NCBI GenBank assembly: GCA_020528935.1
Contig: JAJDFU010000264.1
Coordinates: 1-14,945, forward strand
Length of the DNA stretch: 14,945 nucleotides
Reading direction: 5' to 3'
Origin: Saprospiraceae bacterium
GTDB taxonomy: Bacteria; Bacteroidota; Bacteroidia; Chitinophagales; Saprospiraceae
Shown: piece by piece, positions 1 to 5,873 of the stretch
How the letters are laid out: each line of letters begins with the position of its first letter
Position numbering within the stretch: position 1 is the first letter of the stretch
Notes under the pieces: model-generated
The model's database searches: none
Seen by the model: the letters and a program-made list of their open reading frames with translations, nothing else
Told to the model about the DNA's origin: nothing
Translations under genes and position numbers: made by a program

Positions 1-800
1 TCTTTTGTTTTGTTGTCTTCTTCTTCCTCTTCGGTGTCCTGCGGTAGCTGGTGGAGCTTGGGCAGCCTGGGCGTGATGTGGGGCTCGGTGGGGCGGTTGG
101 TGCGGCTGCCGGGTTGTGTGTCGTTGCCGGCCTGGGGGTCGTACTTGGAGCGGCCGGCGGCCGGGAGGCGCTCGGGTTCCACGTAGAAGTCTTCGTGCAG
201 GGCGCGCACCACGGCGGTTGCCCGGCGCACGCTCAGGTCCCAGTTGTCCTGCACACAGCGGTTGTTGATGGGCACGTCGTCGGTATGGCCCTCCACCAGT
301 ACATTGAGGTCGCGATGGTCGTTGAGCACCAGGGCGAGCTTGTCGAGCACCTCCATGGCCCGGGGATGGATACGGGCCGACCCCGACTCGAAGAGCAACT
401 GATCGGAGATGGATACGTACACTACCCCGCCGCGCACTTCCACCTGGACGTCCTCGTCATCAATATCGGCCAGGGAGCGCTTGAGGTTCATCACCAGCGC
501 CAGGTTGAGGGAGTCCTTGGCCTGGATCTTCTGGGTAAGGTCTTCGATAAAGGAATATTGCTGGCCCAGCGATTGCAGCGATTCCCGAATGCTCTCTGCG
601 CCGGCTTTGCTCACCACAGAGAGGTCTTCCATGCGATCCAGCAGGCTGGCGTTGGTTTGTTGCTGAAAGTGGAGCTGGTTTTCCAGCTGTTCGATCTGCT
701 GATCCTTAATGGATAATTCTTGCTCCAGTTGAGCGACCTTTTGCTGGTTGCAGGCGGCCAGCAGAAGTAACGCGCCCAGGGAAAAGAGGTAACGGTACAT
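1..800 (-). CDS. OmpA-family peptidoglycan-binding lipoprotein (3' end cut by window edge)
   Basis: The reading frame starts at an ATG at 800-798 and stays open to the left edge, so the last residues are missing; about 266 codons are visible. The N-terminus MYRYLFSLGALLLLAAC is a lipoprotein signal peptide with a lipobox (LLAA-C, Cys17), so the mature protein should be lipid-anchored to the outer membrane. A Gln/Glu-rich coiled coil follows (roughly residues 20-65), then an OmpA C-terminal domain with the motifs SDQLLFESGSARI, VEGHTDDVPI and AAGRSKYDP. In this family that domain binds peptidoglycan non-covalently, so the likely role is tethering the outer membrane to the cell wall. Oddly, the usual NRRTEIVITP stretch reads NRPTEPHITP, and the visible end is an acidic run of five Glu. 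The family call is firm; the exact role is not. It is divergent from the AI-2E transporter gene. Confidence 0.88.
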   Translation of the reverse strand, partial: MYRYLFSLGALLLLAACNQQKVAQLEQELSIKDQQIEQLENQLHFQQQTNASLLDRMEDLSVVSKAGAESIRESLQSLGQQYSFIEDLTQKIQAKDSLNLALVMNLKRSLADIDDEDVQVEVRGGVVYVSISDQLLFESGSARIHPRAMEVLDKLALVLNDHRDLNVLVEGHTDDVPINNRCVQDNWDLSVRRATAVVRALHEDFYVEPERLPAAGRSKYDPQAGNDTQPGSRTNRPTEPHITPRLPKLHQLPQDTEEEEEDNKTK

Positions 801-813
801 GTCGAGTTGGTTG

Positions 814-832
814 GTTCAACGGTTGATTGAAC
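814..832. promoter_or_regulatory. Inverted repeat in the divergent promoter region
   Basis: GTTCAA (814-819) and TTGAAC (827-832) form a perfect inverted repeat around a 7-nt spacer. Inside and overlapping it is a second perfect palindrome, TCAAC-G-GTTGA (816-826). It lies 14 bp upstream of the lipoprotein start and about 100 bp upstream of the transporter start. It may be an operator or a 5'-UTR hairpin for the lipoprotein gene. Nothing identifies a binding protein. Confidence 0.3.
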
Positions 833-888
833 GGTCGGAGCGGGAGGTCGATTGTGTAGAACGGCGGTTTCGGATTTTTTCTTCTCCC

Positions 889-920
889 TTGTTCTACCCT
901 CACATTTATTCGTAGCTTTC
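889..920 (+). promoter_or_regulatory. Candidate Bacteroidota-type promoter for the AI-2E transporter gene
   Basis: A TTG at 889-891 (-33 element) is followed after 21 bp by TAGCTTTC at 913-920, one base from the TAnnTTTG -7 consensus. Transcription would start at about 925, almost at the GTG start codon at 928, implying a very short leader or leaderless message, or translation from the next in-frame GTG at 934. Confidence 0.4.
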
Positions 921-927
921 CCTCGGT

Positions 928-1968
928 GTGAAGGTGATCGAATACGCAGCCGGCTTGTTTATCGTCGCCCTGGGAGTCATTGTGCTCGTAGTGGCCAAAG
1001 CCTTGCTTATCCCCCTGGCCATCGCCATTGCCCTTACCTTTCTCATCAACACCCTGGCCGATTACATCGACCGCATCCGGCTGGGTGAGTTGCGCATCCC
1101 GCGCCGGCTGAGCATCATTCTGGCCTCCGTAGTGATCATAGCCCTGCTGGCCCTGTTTATCGACATCATCGTGCGCACCTTCCAGAACATGGTGCCGTCC
1201 GTACAGGCCTACCAGTTGCACCTGGAACAGCTGGCCCACGAAGCCTCCCAAAGCCTGGGCCTGGAGGAATACCTGGATACGGGCACCCTGTTTCGGGAAA
1301 TCGACCTCAAGCCGCTCATGGCCAGCCTGGGCACCGGACTTTCCTCCTTTGCCGGCCATTTTGTACTCATTGTCATTTACGTGATCTTCCTGTTGCTGGA
1401 GCAGCGCGACTTCGAGAAAAAGTTCGACCAGCTCTTCCGCGACCCCGAGCGCTTCGAGCAGGCCAATGAAGCCCTGCGGCGGATATCCGAATCGGTGAAG
1501 ACCTACATTTCCGTCAAGACCTTTACCAGCTTCCTCACGGCCATCCTCAGTTTCGCGGCCCTGCGCATCATCGGCGTGGAGTACGCCGTGTTCTGGTCCT
1601 TTCTGATCTTCCTGTTCAACTTCATCCCCAACCTGGGCTCCATGGTGGCTACGGCACTCACCGTACTCTATGCCCTCATCCAGTTCGATTCCTTTGGCCC
1701 CGTACTCACCACGCTCATCGTGATCGTAGCCATCCAGTTGGTGGTGGGCAACTACATCGACCCCCGCCTCATGGGCCGCCGGCTCAACATCAGCCCCCTG
1801 GTCGTGCTCTTCTCCCTGGTGCTGTGGGGCAGTATCTGGGGCGTGATCGGCATGTTTCTCAGCGTACCCATGATGGTCATCCTCATGATCATTCTGGCCC
1901 AATTTCCCGGCACCCGAAAAATCGCCATGTTCATGTCGCAGAACGGGCGGATCGGGAAATTGCGCTGA
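928..1968 (+). CDS. AI-2E family transporter (PerM/YdiK-type multi-pass membrane protein)
   Basis: A 346-aa integral membrane protein of normal length for the AI-2E exporter family. It opens with two hydrophobic segments (from VIEYAAGLFIVALGVIVLVV and KALLIPLAIAIALTFLI), has a soluble amphipathic region (about residues 85-190), then a C-terminal membrane block. That block holds family hallmarks: an FNFIPNLGS motif, GNYIDPRLMGRRLNISPLVV, and WGVIGMFLSVPMMVI. Family members are inner-membrane proteins, some reported as exporters of autoinducer-2 or as Na+/H+ antiporters; substrate cannot be told from sequence. The start is a GTG at 928 (a second GTG sits at 934); no clear ribosome binding site is visible. 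It stands alone, divergent from the lipoprotein gene and followed by a long non-coding stretch. Confidence 0.88.
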   Translation: MKVIEYAAGLFIVALGVIVLVVAKALLIPLAIAIALTFLINTLADYIDRIRLGELRIPRRLSIILASVVIIALLALFIDIIVRTFQNMVPSVQAYQLHLEQLAHEASQSLGLEEYLDTGTLFREIDLKPLMASLGTGLSSFAGHFVLIVIYVIFLLLEQRDFEKKFDQLFRDPERFEQANEALRRISESVKTYISVKTFTSFLTAILSFAALRIIGVEYAVFWSFLIFLFNFIPNLGSMVATALTVLYALIQFDSFGPVLTTLIVIVAIQLVVGNYIDPRLMGRRLNISPLVVLFSLVLWGSIWGVIGMFLSVPMMVILMIILAQFPGTRKIAMFMSQNGRIGKLR

Positions 1969-2047
1969 GCATTACCGTTGTGCCGGATCATACCCGTCAA
2001 CGGCGAGCGCGGAAGCCGGAAATCTACCTGGGCTTTTGGACCGAACC

Positions 2048-2070
2048 CGGAAAATTCGGTGAATTTTCCG
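2048..2070. terminator. Perfect 10-bp hairpin downstream of the AI-2E gene
   Basis: CGGAAAATTC (2048-2057) and GAATTTTCCG (2061-2070) pair perfectly around a GGT loop, 80 bp after the transporter stop codon. There is no U-tract on either strand, so it is not a standard intrinsic terminator. It may be a transcript-end stabilising hairpin or a protein-binding palindrome. Confidence 0.35.
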
Positions 2071-2146
2071 CCCGAAGGGCTGACGAATTACAAAAATTTG
2101 AATATCAATCAATTAGGAGTGTCCTAGCCCGTTTATTAGTGTAATT

Positions 2147-2343
2147 ATCCGGACCCAAATTTGGGGGTGGCAACATTTTGCAATGGTCCGGGTCTTAGAT
2201 ACTGACAAGCATAGCTTCGTCAGGTACTGTCTTGATTTGCAAATTTTGGCTCAAAGAATTTATCTCGGAAAAACCGAAGGAGGGTCCTTTTCGGAGGATC
2301 CATCCAGTGTAGCCTCGATCTATATCGGGGCTACTTCTTTTTG
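2147..2343 (+). ncRNA. Candidate structured small RNA, about 200 nt
   Basis: This gene-free, relatively AT-rich stretch holds consecutive plus-strand hairpins ending in a strong intrinsic terminator. Hairpin 1 pairs CCGGACC (2149-2155) with GGTCCGG (2185-2191), extended by an A-T and a U-G pair. Hairpin 2 pairs TGAC-AAGC (2203-2210) with GCTT-c-GTCA (2214-2222) around an ATA loop. Further short stems are possible at 2231-2255 (CTTGA/TCAAG-like) and 2265-2295 (CCGAAGGA/TCCTTTTCGG). The terminator is at 2309-2341. No open reading frame of note lies inside and the nearest plus-strand gene downstream is 1.5 kb away, which argues against a riboswitch leader. The 5' end is unknown, because no convincing -7 box was found. 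It could be a 6S-like or other housekeeping RNA, or just the long 3' UTR of the transporter message. Confidence 0.42.
2309..2341 (+). terminator. Rho-independent terminator
   Basis: GTAGCCTCGAT (2309-2319) pairs with ATCGGGGCTAC (2324-2334) over 11 bp, including one U-G wobble, with a 4-nt CTAT loop. It is followed directly by TTCTTTTT (2335-2342). It has the stem, loop and U-tract of a canonical terminator on the plus strand, with no protein-coding gene immediately upstream. That makes it the main evidence for a separate small transcript here. Confidence 0.75.
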
Positions 2344-2365
2344 AGTGATTGGTGCTGATTTATGA

Positions 2366-2480
2366 TAATCCGGGTTAAATGGGAGCACATGGTATACCGA
2401 CAACGAAGTGGTTTGGGCGCGCCCAAACCTTTCTGATAGCGGTATAGTTGTGTAAAATTCATGCATAATCCGGGCTAAAT
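2366..2480. repeat. Direct repeats flanking a 20-bp perfect palindrome (REP/MITE-like element)
   Basis: TAATCCGGGTTAAAT (2366-2380) recurs exactly 100 bp later as TAATCCGGGCTAAAT (2466-2480), 14 of 15 identical. Between them lies GGTTTGGGCG at 2410-2419 with its perfect inverted copy at 2420-2429. Two GGTATA copies (2391-2396 and 2441-2446) flank that palindrome. The arrangement resembles a small non-autonomous mobile or extragenic palindromic element. No transposase is present. The palindrome could also act as a terminator for the hemJ transcript arriving on the minus strand, though no U-tract follows. Confidence 0.45.
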
Positions 2481-2504
2481 AGTTTTCTATCGGCCGGTTG
2501 CGCA

Positions 2505-3095
2505 CTAGCCAGCCCCCTCCTGCCGCTGGCGGCGGCGCTTGTAGGCGCGGGCACCCCAGTAGAGCAGACCGGCAAAAAGGAGCAGGCCAGCGAAAAGATA
2601 GCCGTAGTTGAGCAGGCCGCGGTTGCCGTACACGGCGAGGAATGAAATGGCCACCAGAAAAAGGGTGGGTGCTTCGTTGAGCAGGCGAAACTGGAAATCG
2701 CTGAGGCGCGAGGTCCCGGCCTCCAGTCGGCGGATACTGCGCTTACACCACAGGTGATATGCCGTGAGCAGTACCACGAGCAGCAGCTTGAGGTGCATCC
2801 AGCCGGGCGTGCCGGCTTCGGCGGACAGGTAATTGACCACGTCGGAACGGAACAATCCCAGGCCGAGCATGACCAGGCCGGCCGTCCAGGTGATCATCAT
2901 GGCGGGGTTGCAAATGATGCGGTATACCCGCCATTCCATGAGGGTGTACTGGGCGGTGAGCATGTCGCGTTCGGGCTGCGGTTTGCCGGCTGCCTCGGCG
3001 TGGTACACAAAGATGCGCACCAGATAGAACAGGCCGGCAAACCAGGCCACAAAGCCAATGATGTGCAGCACCTTCGCTGCCAGGAGAAAATACAT
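2505..3095 (-). CDS. hemJ: HemJ-like protoporphyrinogen IX oxidase (CopD family membrane protein)
   Basis: A 196-aa protein with four predicted membrane helices. HemJ oxidises protoporphyrinogen IX to protoporphyrin IX, the penultimate step of haem synthesis. The N-terminus KVLHIIGFVAWFAGLFYLVR matches the family core, with His11 at the position of the essential haem-ligating histidine of HemJ. Other landmarks are R27, VYH (30-32), NPAMMITW, the WMHLK motif with Lys103 corresponding to the essential lysine, and LLNEAPTLFLVAISFLAV near the end. It ends in a basic tail rich in Arg. It follows a small outer-membrane protein gene by 42 bp on the same strand and may be co-transcribed. A more general CopD-family copper-related role is the alternative, but the His/Lys/NEAPT pattern favours HemJ. 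Supplying haem would fit the haem-PAS kinase elsewhere in the window, though that link is only suggestive. Confidence 0.8.
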   Translation of the reverse strand: MYFLLAAKVLHIIGFVAWFAGLFYLVRIFVYHAEAAGKPQPERDMLTAQYTLMEWRVYRIICNPAMMITWTAGLVMLGLGLFRSDVVNYLSAEAGTPGWMHLKLLLVVLLTAYHLWCKRSIRRLEAGTSRLSDFQFRLLNEAPTLFLVAISFLAVYGNRGLLNYGYLFAGLLLFAGLLYWGARAYKRRRQRQEGAG

Positions 3096-3137
3096 GGGCG
3101 GATTTTGACCGGAAAATCGGAAAAAAACCGCAGGGGG

Positions 3138-3773
3138 TCAATCCCAGTCGTCATCCCAATCGCTGTAGTCGCCAAAACCGCCGAAGCGAAAGGTAACCAT
3201 ACCGATAGGGCTGCCGAAATCGCTATTGCCCAGGCCCGGCAGTTGCGTCACGCCGTTCACCCAGCGGTAGCCGCCCGAGAGCCCCAGCTTAAAGAATTTG
3301 AAGACGTTAAACTCCACCCCCACTTCAGGAGTCAGCACGAATACGCGATCTTCGATCTCCGGAGCCGGGGCATCGTCCAGGCGAGCCCGTCCCCATCCGA
3401 TACGCAGGCTGGTGTACAGATGGGCCACTTTGTGCTGCCGGTGGGCATAGCCCAGCCACAAGCCGCCGTGCTTGAAGCGTATGCGGTAGTTGATGGCGTC
3501 GCCCGTCTCGGGGTCGTCCACGGTGTAGCGAGGGCTGCGACTGCCCAGGCCGTAGCCGCCCAGGAAAAAGTCCTCCAGCACCAGGGCGCCACCGCCGCCT
3601 ACATTTCCACTCACCTCGCCGTTGATGGCCCCGATCTCGACAAACGGACCACCAAAGGCGCCCACCACATCCCAATCCTGGAACAGGGTTTCTTCCTGCG
3701 CCGAGGTCGAAGCGACCCAGAACATCAGGGGAAGCAAAAAGAAAAAACGGCCGTTCTCAAAGAGCTTCTGCAT
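3138..3773 (-). CDS. Small outer-membrane beta-barrel-like protein, function unknown
   Basis: Translation most likely starts at the ATG at 3773, giving 211 aa with a clear signal peptide (MQKLFENGRFFFLLPLMFW..., cleavage after ASTSAQ at about residue 25). An upstream in-frame ATG at 3866 would place 31 unconvincing residues before the signal peptide. The mature part alternates aromatic/Gly-rich strands (AFGGPFVEIG, FFLGGYGLG, GGLWLGYAHR, LGLSGGYRW, IGMVTFRFGGFG) typical of an eight- to ten-stranded outer-membrane barrel. The last residues are an unusual Asp/Trp-rich tail (DYSDWDDDWD) after what looks like the final strand. I do not recognise a specific family. It lies 42 bp upstream of hemJ on the same strand and is divergent from the thioredoxin gene. 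Confidence 0.7.
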   Translation of the reverse strand: MQKLFENGRFFFLLPLMFWVASTSAQEETLFQDWDVVGAFGGPFVEIGAINGEVSGNVGGGGALVLEDFFLGGYGLGSRSPRYTVDDPETGDAINYRIRFKHGGLWLGYAHRQHKVAHLYTSLRIGWGRARLDDAPAPEIEDRVFVLTPEVGVEFNVFKFFKLGLSGGYRWVNGVTQLPGLGNSDFGSPIGMVTFRFGGFGDYSDWDDDWD

Positions 3774-3805
3774 AGTCTTAAGGTTTTTGCGTTGGCAATA
3801 TGGCA

Positions 3806-3814
3806 TACCTTTTG
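3806..3814 (+). promoter_or_regulatory. Candidate -7 box for the thioredoxin gene
   Basis: TACCTTTTG at 3806-3814 resembles the Bacteroidota TAnnTTTG box with one extra T. A TTTTTG at 3784-3789 could serve as the -33 element. Transcription from here would give a leader of about 70 nt before the ATG at 3890. Confidence 0.3.
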
Positions 3815-3889
3815 CGGTAATCTTCACAGGGAAGGATGCTTGAAAAGCGCTTATGCCCCTATTCATAAGGACTCAAAAAGAAACAAACC

Positions 3890-4669
3890 ATGGATTTCAA
3901 TACCCGCGTACTGGATCGCAGCCATTCCAAACCGGTAGTCGTAGATTTCTGGGCGCCCTGGTGCGGCCCGTGCCGCGTACTCGGGCCTACGATCGAGCAA
4001 TTGGCCGAGGAGCAGCGCGATCGCTGGGAACTGGTCAAGGTAAACACGGAGGAGGAAATGGACATCGCCCAGCAATACCGCATCCAGAGCATCCCCAACG
4101 TGAAAATGTTCCACAAGGGCGAGGTCGTTGCGGAGTTTGCCGGAGCTCTGCCTCGCACAGCTATCCTAAACTGGCTGGACGAAAACCTGCCCGACAAACG
4201 CAAGGAGGGCCTGGAGCAGCTGTTGAAGGATGTACGAGCCGGCCATGCCGGGGCGGTGGACAAACTGCGCGGTTTTGTGAAGGAAAATCCCGACCTGGTA
4301 GAGGCTCGCCTGGCGCTGGCCCAACAGCTGATCTTCAGCCAGCCGGAAGAAGCGGAGGCATTGGTGGCCGACATCCATCTGGGCGACAAGCAGGGCGAGA
4401 CAGCCGAGGACGTTCGACTGCTGGCCGCTTTCATGCGCCACCCGGCCGATGAATCCCCTGCCGGCAGGCAACTGACAAAAGCGCAGGAAGCCCTGCAAAA
4501 AGGCGACATGGCGTCAGCTGTGAAGGCCGTCATCGAAGCGACCACGGCCGATAAGTCCTATGCCGACGAGTTGCCCCGCAAGGTGGCCATCGCGCTCTTC
4601 CGCAGCCTGGGGCCCGACCACCCGGTGACCAGGGACTACCGCTGGAAGTTCGACATGGCCTTGTATTGA
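3890..4669 (+). CDS. Thioredoxin-TPR co-chaperone (CnoX/YbbN family)
   Basis: A 259-aa cytoplasmic protein. Residues 1-105 are a thioredoxin fold with the buried Asp19, the active site W24-C25-G-P-C28 and the cis-proline in QSIPNVKMF. The remainder (about 110-259) is helical with repeats of alternating Leu/Ala, as in the TPR-like C-terminal region of the YbbN/CnoX family; length is close to the E. coli member. CnoX proteins are holdases that protect clients from oxidation and hand them to GroEL or DnaK. The E. coli protein lacks the CxxC motif, while others, such as the Caulobacter one, retain it; this one keeps both cysteines, so it should be redox-active. The ATG at 3890 puts the first strand directly at the start. 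It is a single gene with its own likely promoter, and a hairpin follows at 4719. Confidence 0.85.
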   Translation: MDFNTRVLDRSHSKPVVVDFWAPWCGPCRVLGPTIEQLAEEQRDRWELVKVNTEEEMDIAQQYRIQSIPNVKMFHKGEVVAEFAGALPRTAILNWLDENLPDKRKEGLEQLLKDVRAGHAGAVDKLRGFVKENPDLVEARLALAQQLIFSQPEEAEALVADIHLGDKQGETAEDVRLLAAFMRHPADESPAGRQLTKAQEALQKGDMASAVKAVIEATTADKSYADELPRKVAIALFRSLGPDHPVTRDYRWKFDMALY

Positions 4670-4718
4670 GGGGAAGGTGATTGGGGAGTTGAGTGGCCGA
4701 GGAGTTCTGCGGTTGTAA

Positions 4719-4751
4719 GGACCATCTGCCTGAAGGCAGTCTGGAATGTCC
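4719..4751 (+). terminator. Candidate terminator after the thioredoxin gene
   Basis: GGAC (4719-4722) and GTCC (4748-4751) enclose CTGCC-TGAA-GGCAG (4726-4739), a compact hairpin followed by TATTCTTC. It lies 50 bp after the stop codon. The U-tract is poor, so the call is tentative. A second small palindrome, TCGGA-TCT-TCCGA (4768-4780), lies just downstream, before the dehydrogenase gene. Confidence 0.35.
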
Positions 4752-4855
4752 TATTCTTCAGCGGCATTCGGATCTTCCGATCAACCGCTTTGCTGAACCT
4801 TCCGGCAAGTAGCGGAGTTTTCGTTTCTTGTACGACACACCCAATCCGCTACACC

Positions 4856-5683
4856 ATGCAGAACCCCTTCGAACGCAAGACCGTCTTTATCACCGGAGCC
4901 AGCCGGGGCATCGGCAAGGCCATCGGGTTGCGCCTGGCACAGGGCGGGGCCAATGTGGTCATTGCCGCCAAGACCACCGAGCCGCACCCCAAGCTGCCGG
5001 GCACCATTTTCACCGCAGCAGCGGAAATGGAAGCAGCCGGCGGCAAAGCCCTGGCCGTGAAGATGGACATCCGCGACGAAGCCCAGGTCGAAGCGGCCGT
5101 GGCACAGGCCGTGGATGTTTTCGGGGGTATTGATATTCTGGTGAACAACGCCAGTGCCATCAGCCTCACCCCTACCGAACAAACGGCCACCAAACGCTAC
5201 GACCTCATGCATCAGGTCAATGTACGGGGCACCTTCATTACCTCCCGGACCTGTATCCCGCATCTGAAGAAGAGCGACAACCCACACATTCTCAACCTCT
5301 CTCCTCCGCTCAACATGGATCCCAAGTGGTTTGCCAACCATCTGGCCTACACCATGACCAAGTACGGCATGAGCATGTGTGTACTGGGTATGGCCGAGGA
5401 GTACAAAAGCCGGGGCATAGCTGTAAATGCCCTCTGGCCCCGCACCACCATTGCCACGGCCGCCGTGCAAAACCTGCTGGGCGGGGATGCCATGATCAAG
5501 CAGTCGCGTACACCCGAGATCATGGGCGAGGCCGCCTGGCATATCTTGCAGCGGGACAGCCGCTCCGCCACAGGCCGCTTTTTCATCGATGAAGAGGTAC
5601 TGGCCGAGGCCGGCATCACGGACCTGGAGCCTTATGCTGTGGATCCCGAGCAGCCCTTGTTTACCGATCTGTTTATGGATTGA
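4856..5683 (+). CDS. HSDL2-like short-chain dehydrogenase/reductase (SDR)
   Basis: A 275-aa classical SDR with an N-terminal Rossmann fold: cofactor motif TGASRGIG (about residues 14-21), NNASAI for strand 4, Ser in LNLSPPL, and the catalytic pair in Y-T-M-T-K. The stretch PKWFANHLAYTMTKYGMSM is characteristic of the HSDL2 (hydroxysteroid dehydrogenase-like 2) subgroup, as is LWPRTTIATAAVQNLLGG. The SCP2 sterol-carrier domain found in animal HSDL2 is absent. The reaction is NAD(P)-dependent alcohol/carbonyl interconversion, probably on a fatty-acyl or lipid-derived substrate, but the substrate is unknown. The ATG at 4856 is chosen because MQNPFERKTVFITG leads straight into the first strand; an upstream extension to 4790 has no family support. 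It faces the response regulator gene tail to tail. Confidence 0.87.
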   Translation: MQNPFERKTVFITGASRGIGKAIGLRLAQGGANVVIAAKTTEPHPKLPGTIFTAAAEMEAAGGKALAVKMDIRDEAQVEAAVAQAVDVFGGIDILVNNASAISLTPTEQTATKRYDLMHQVNVRGTFITSRTCIPHLKKSDNPHILNLSPPLNMDPKWFANHLAYTMTKYGMSMCVLGMAEEYKSRGIAVNALWPRTTIATAAVQNLLGGDAMIKQSRTPEIMGEAAWHILQRDSRSATGRFFIDEEVLAEAGITDLEPYAVDPEQPLFTDLFMD

Positions 5684-5720
5684 GTAGAAGCCAGCTCCAT
5701 AATATCCTTTGGGCTGCAAG

Positions 5721-5795
5721 CGGATCTTTGGGGATCCGATTTCGTTACAAAAAGCGTCCTGCCTGCGTGCCGAAAGGCACTCCGGCCTGCAGGCA
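5721..5795. terminator. Hairpin array between convergent genes
   Basis: The 190-bp gap between the SDR and response regulator stop codons is packed with inverted repeats. CGGATC (5721-5726) pairs with GATCCG (5733-5738). TGCCTGC (5760-5766) pairs with GCAGGCA (5789-5795), enclosing a perfect GTGCC-GAAA-GGCAC tetraloop hairpin (5767-5780). A GGAAGGGG / CCCCTCTTCC pair lies at about 5815-5833. These probably terminate both converging transcripts, although U-tracts are weak. They may also be REP-like repeats. Confidence 0.4.
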
Positions 5796-5873
5796 CGGAG
5801 CTTCACGAAGCAAGGGGAAGGGGCCCCTCTTCCGGCAGGCGTACCTGCAGTGTAGTGACCGCTGGCGAAGAAG

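Noticed and set aside
706..1902. A 398-codon minus-strand open frame opposite the AI-2E transporter
   Set aside because: Its His/Asp/Gly-rich translation has no domain, and the plus strand encodes a recognisable membrane protein.
2147..2343. Riboswitch interpretation of the structured region
   Set aside because: No plus-strand gene follows within 1.5 kb, so there is nothing for a cis-acting leader to control.
2320..2505. A 61-codon minus-strand frame across the repeat element
   Set aside because: It is explained by the palindrome, direct repeats and terminator and shows no conserved features; its coding potential looks accidental.
2754..3938. A 394-codon plus-strand frame opposite hemJ and the barrel protein
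   Set aside because: The minus strand has clear HemJ motifs and a signal peptide; the plus frame has neither a domain nor a plausible start context.
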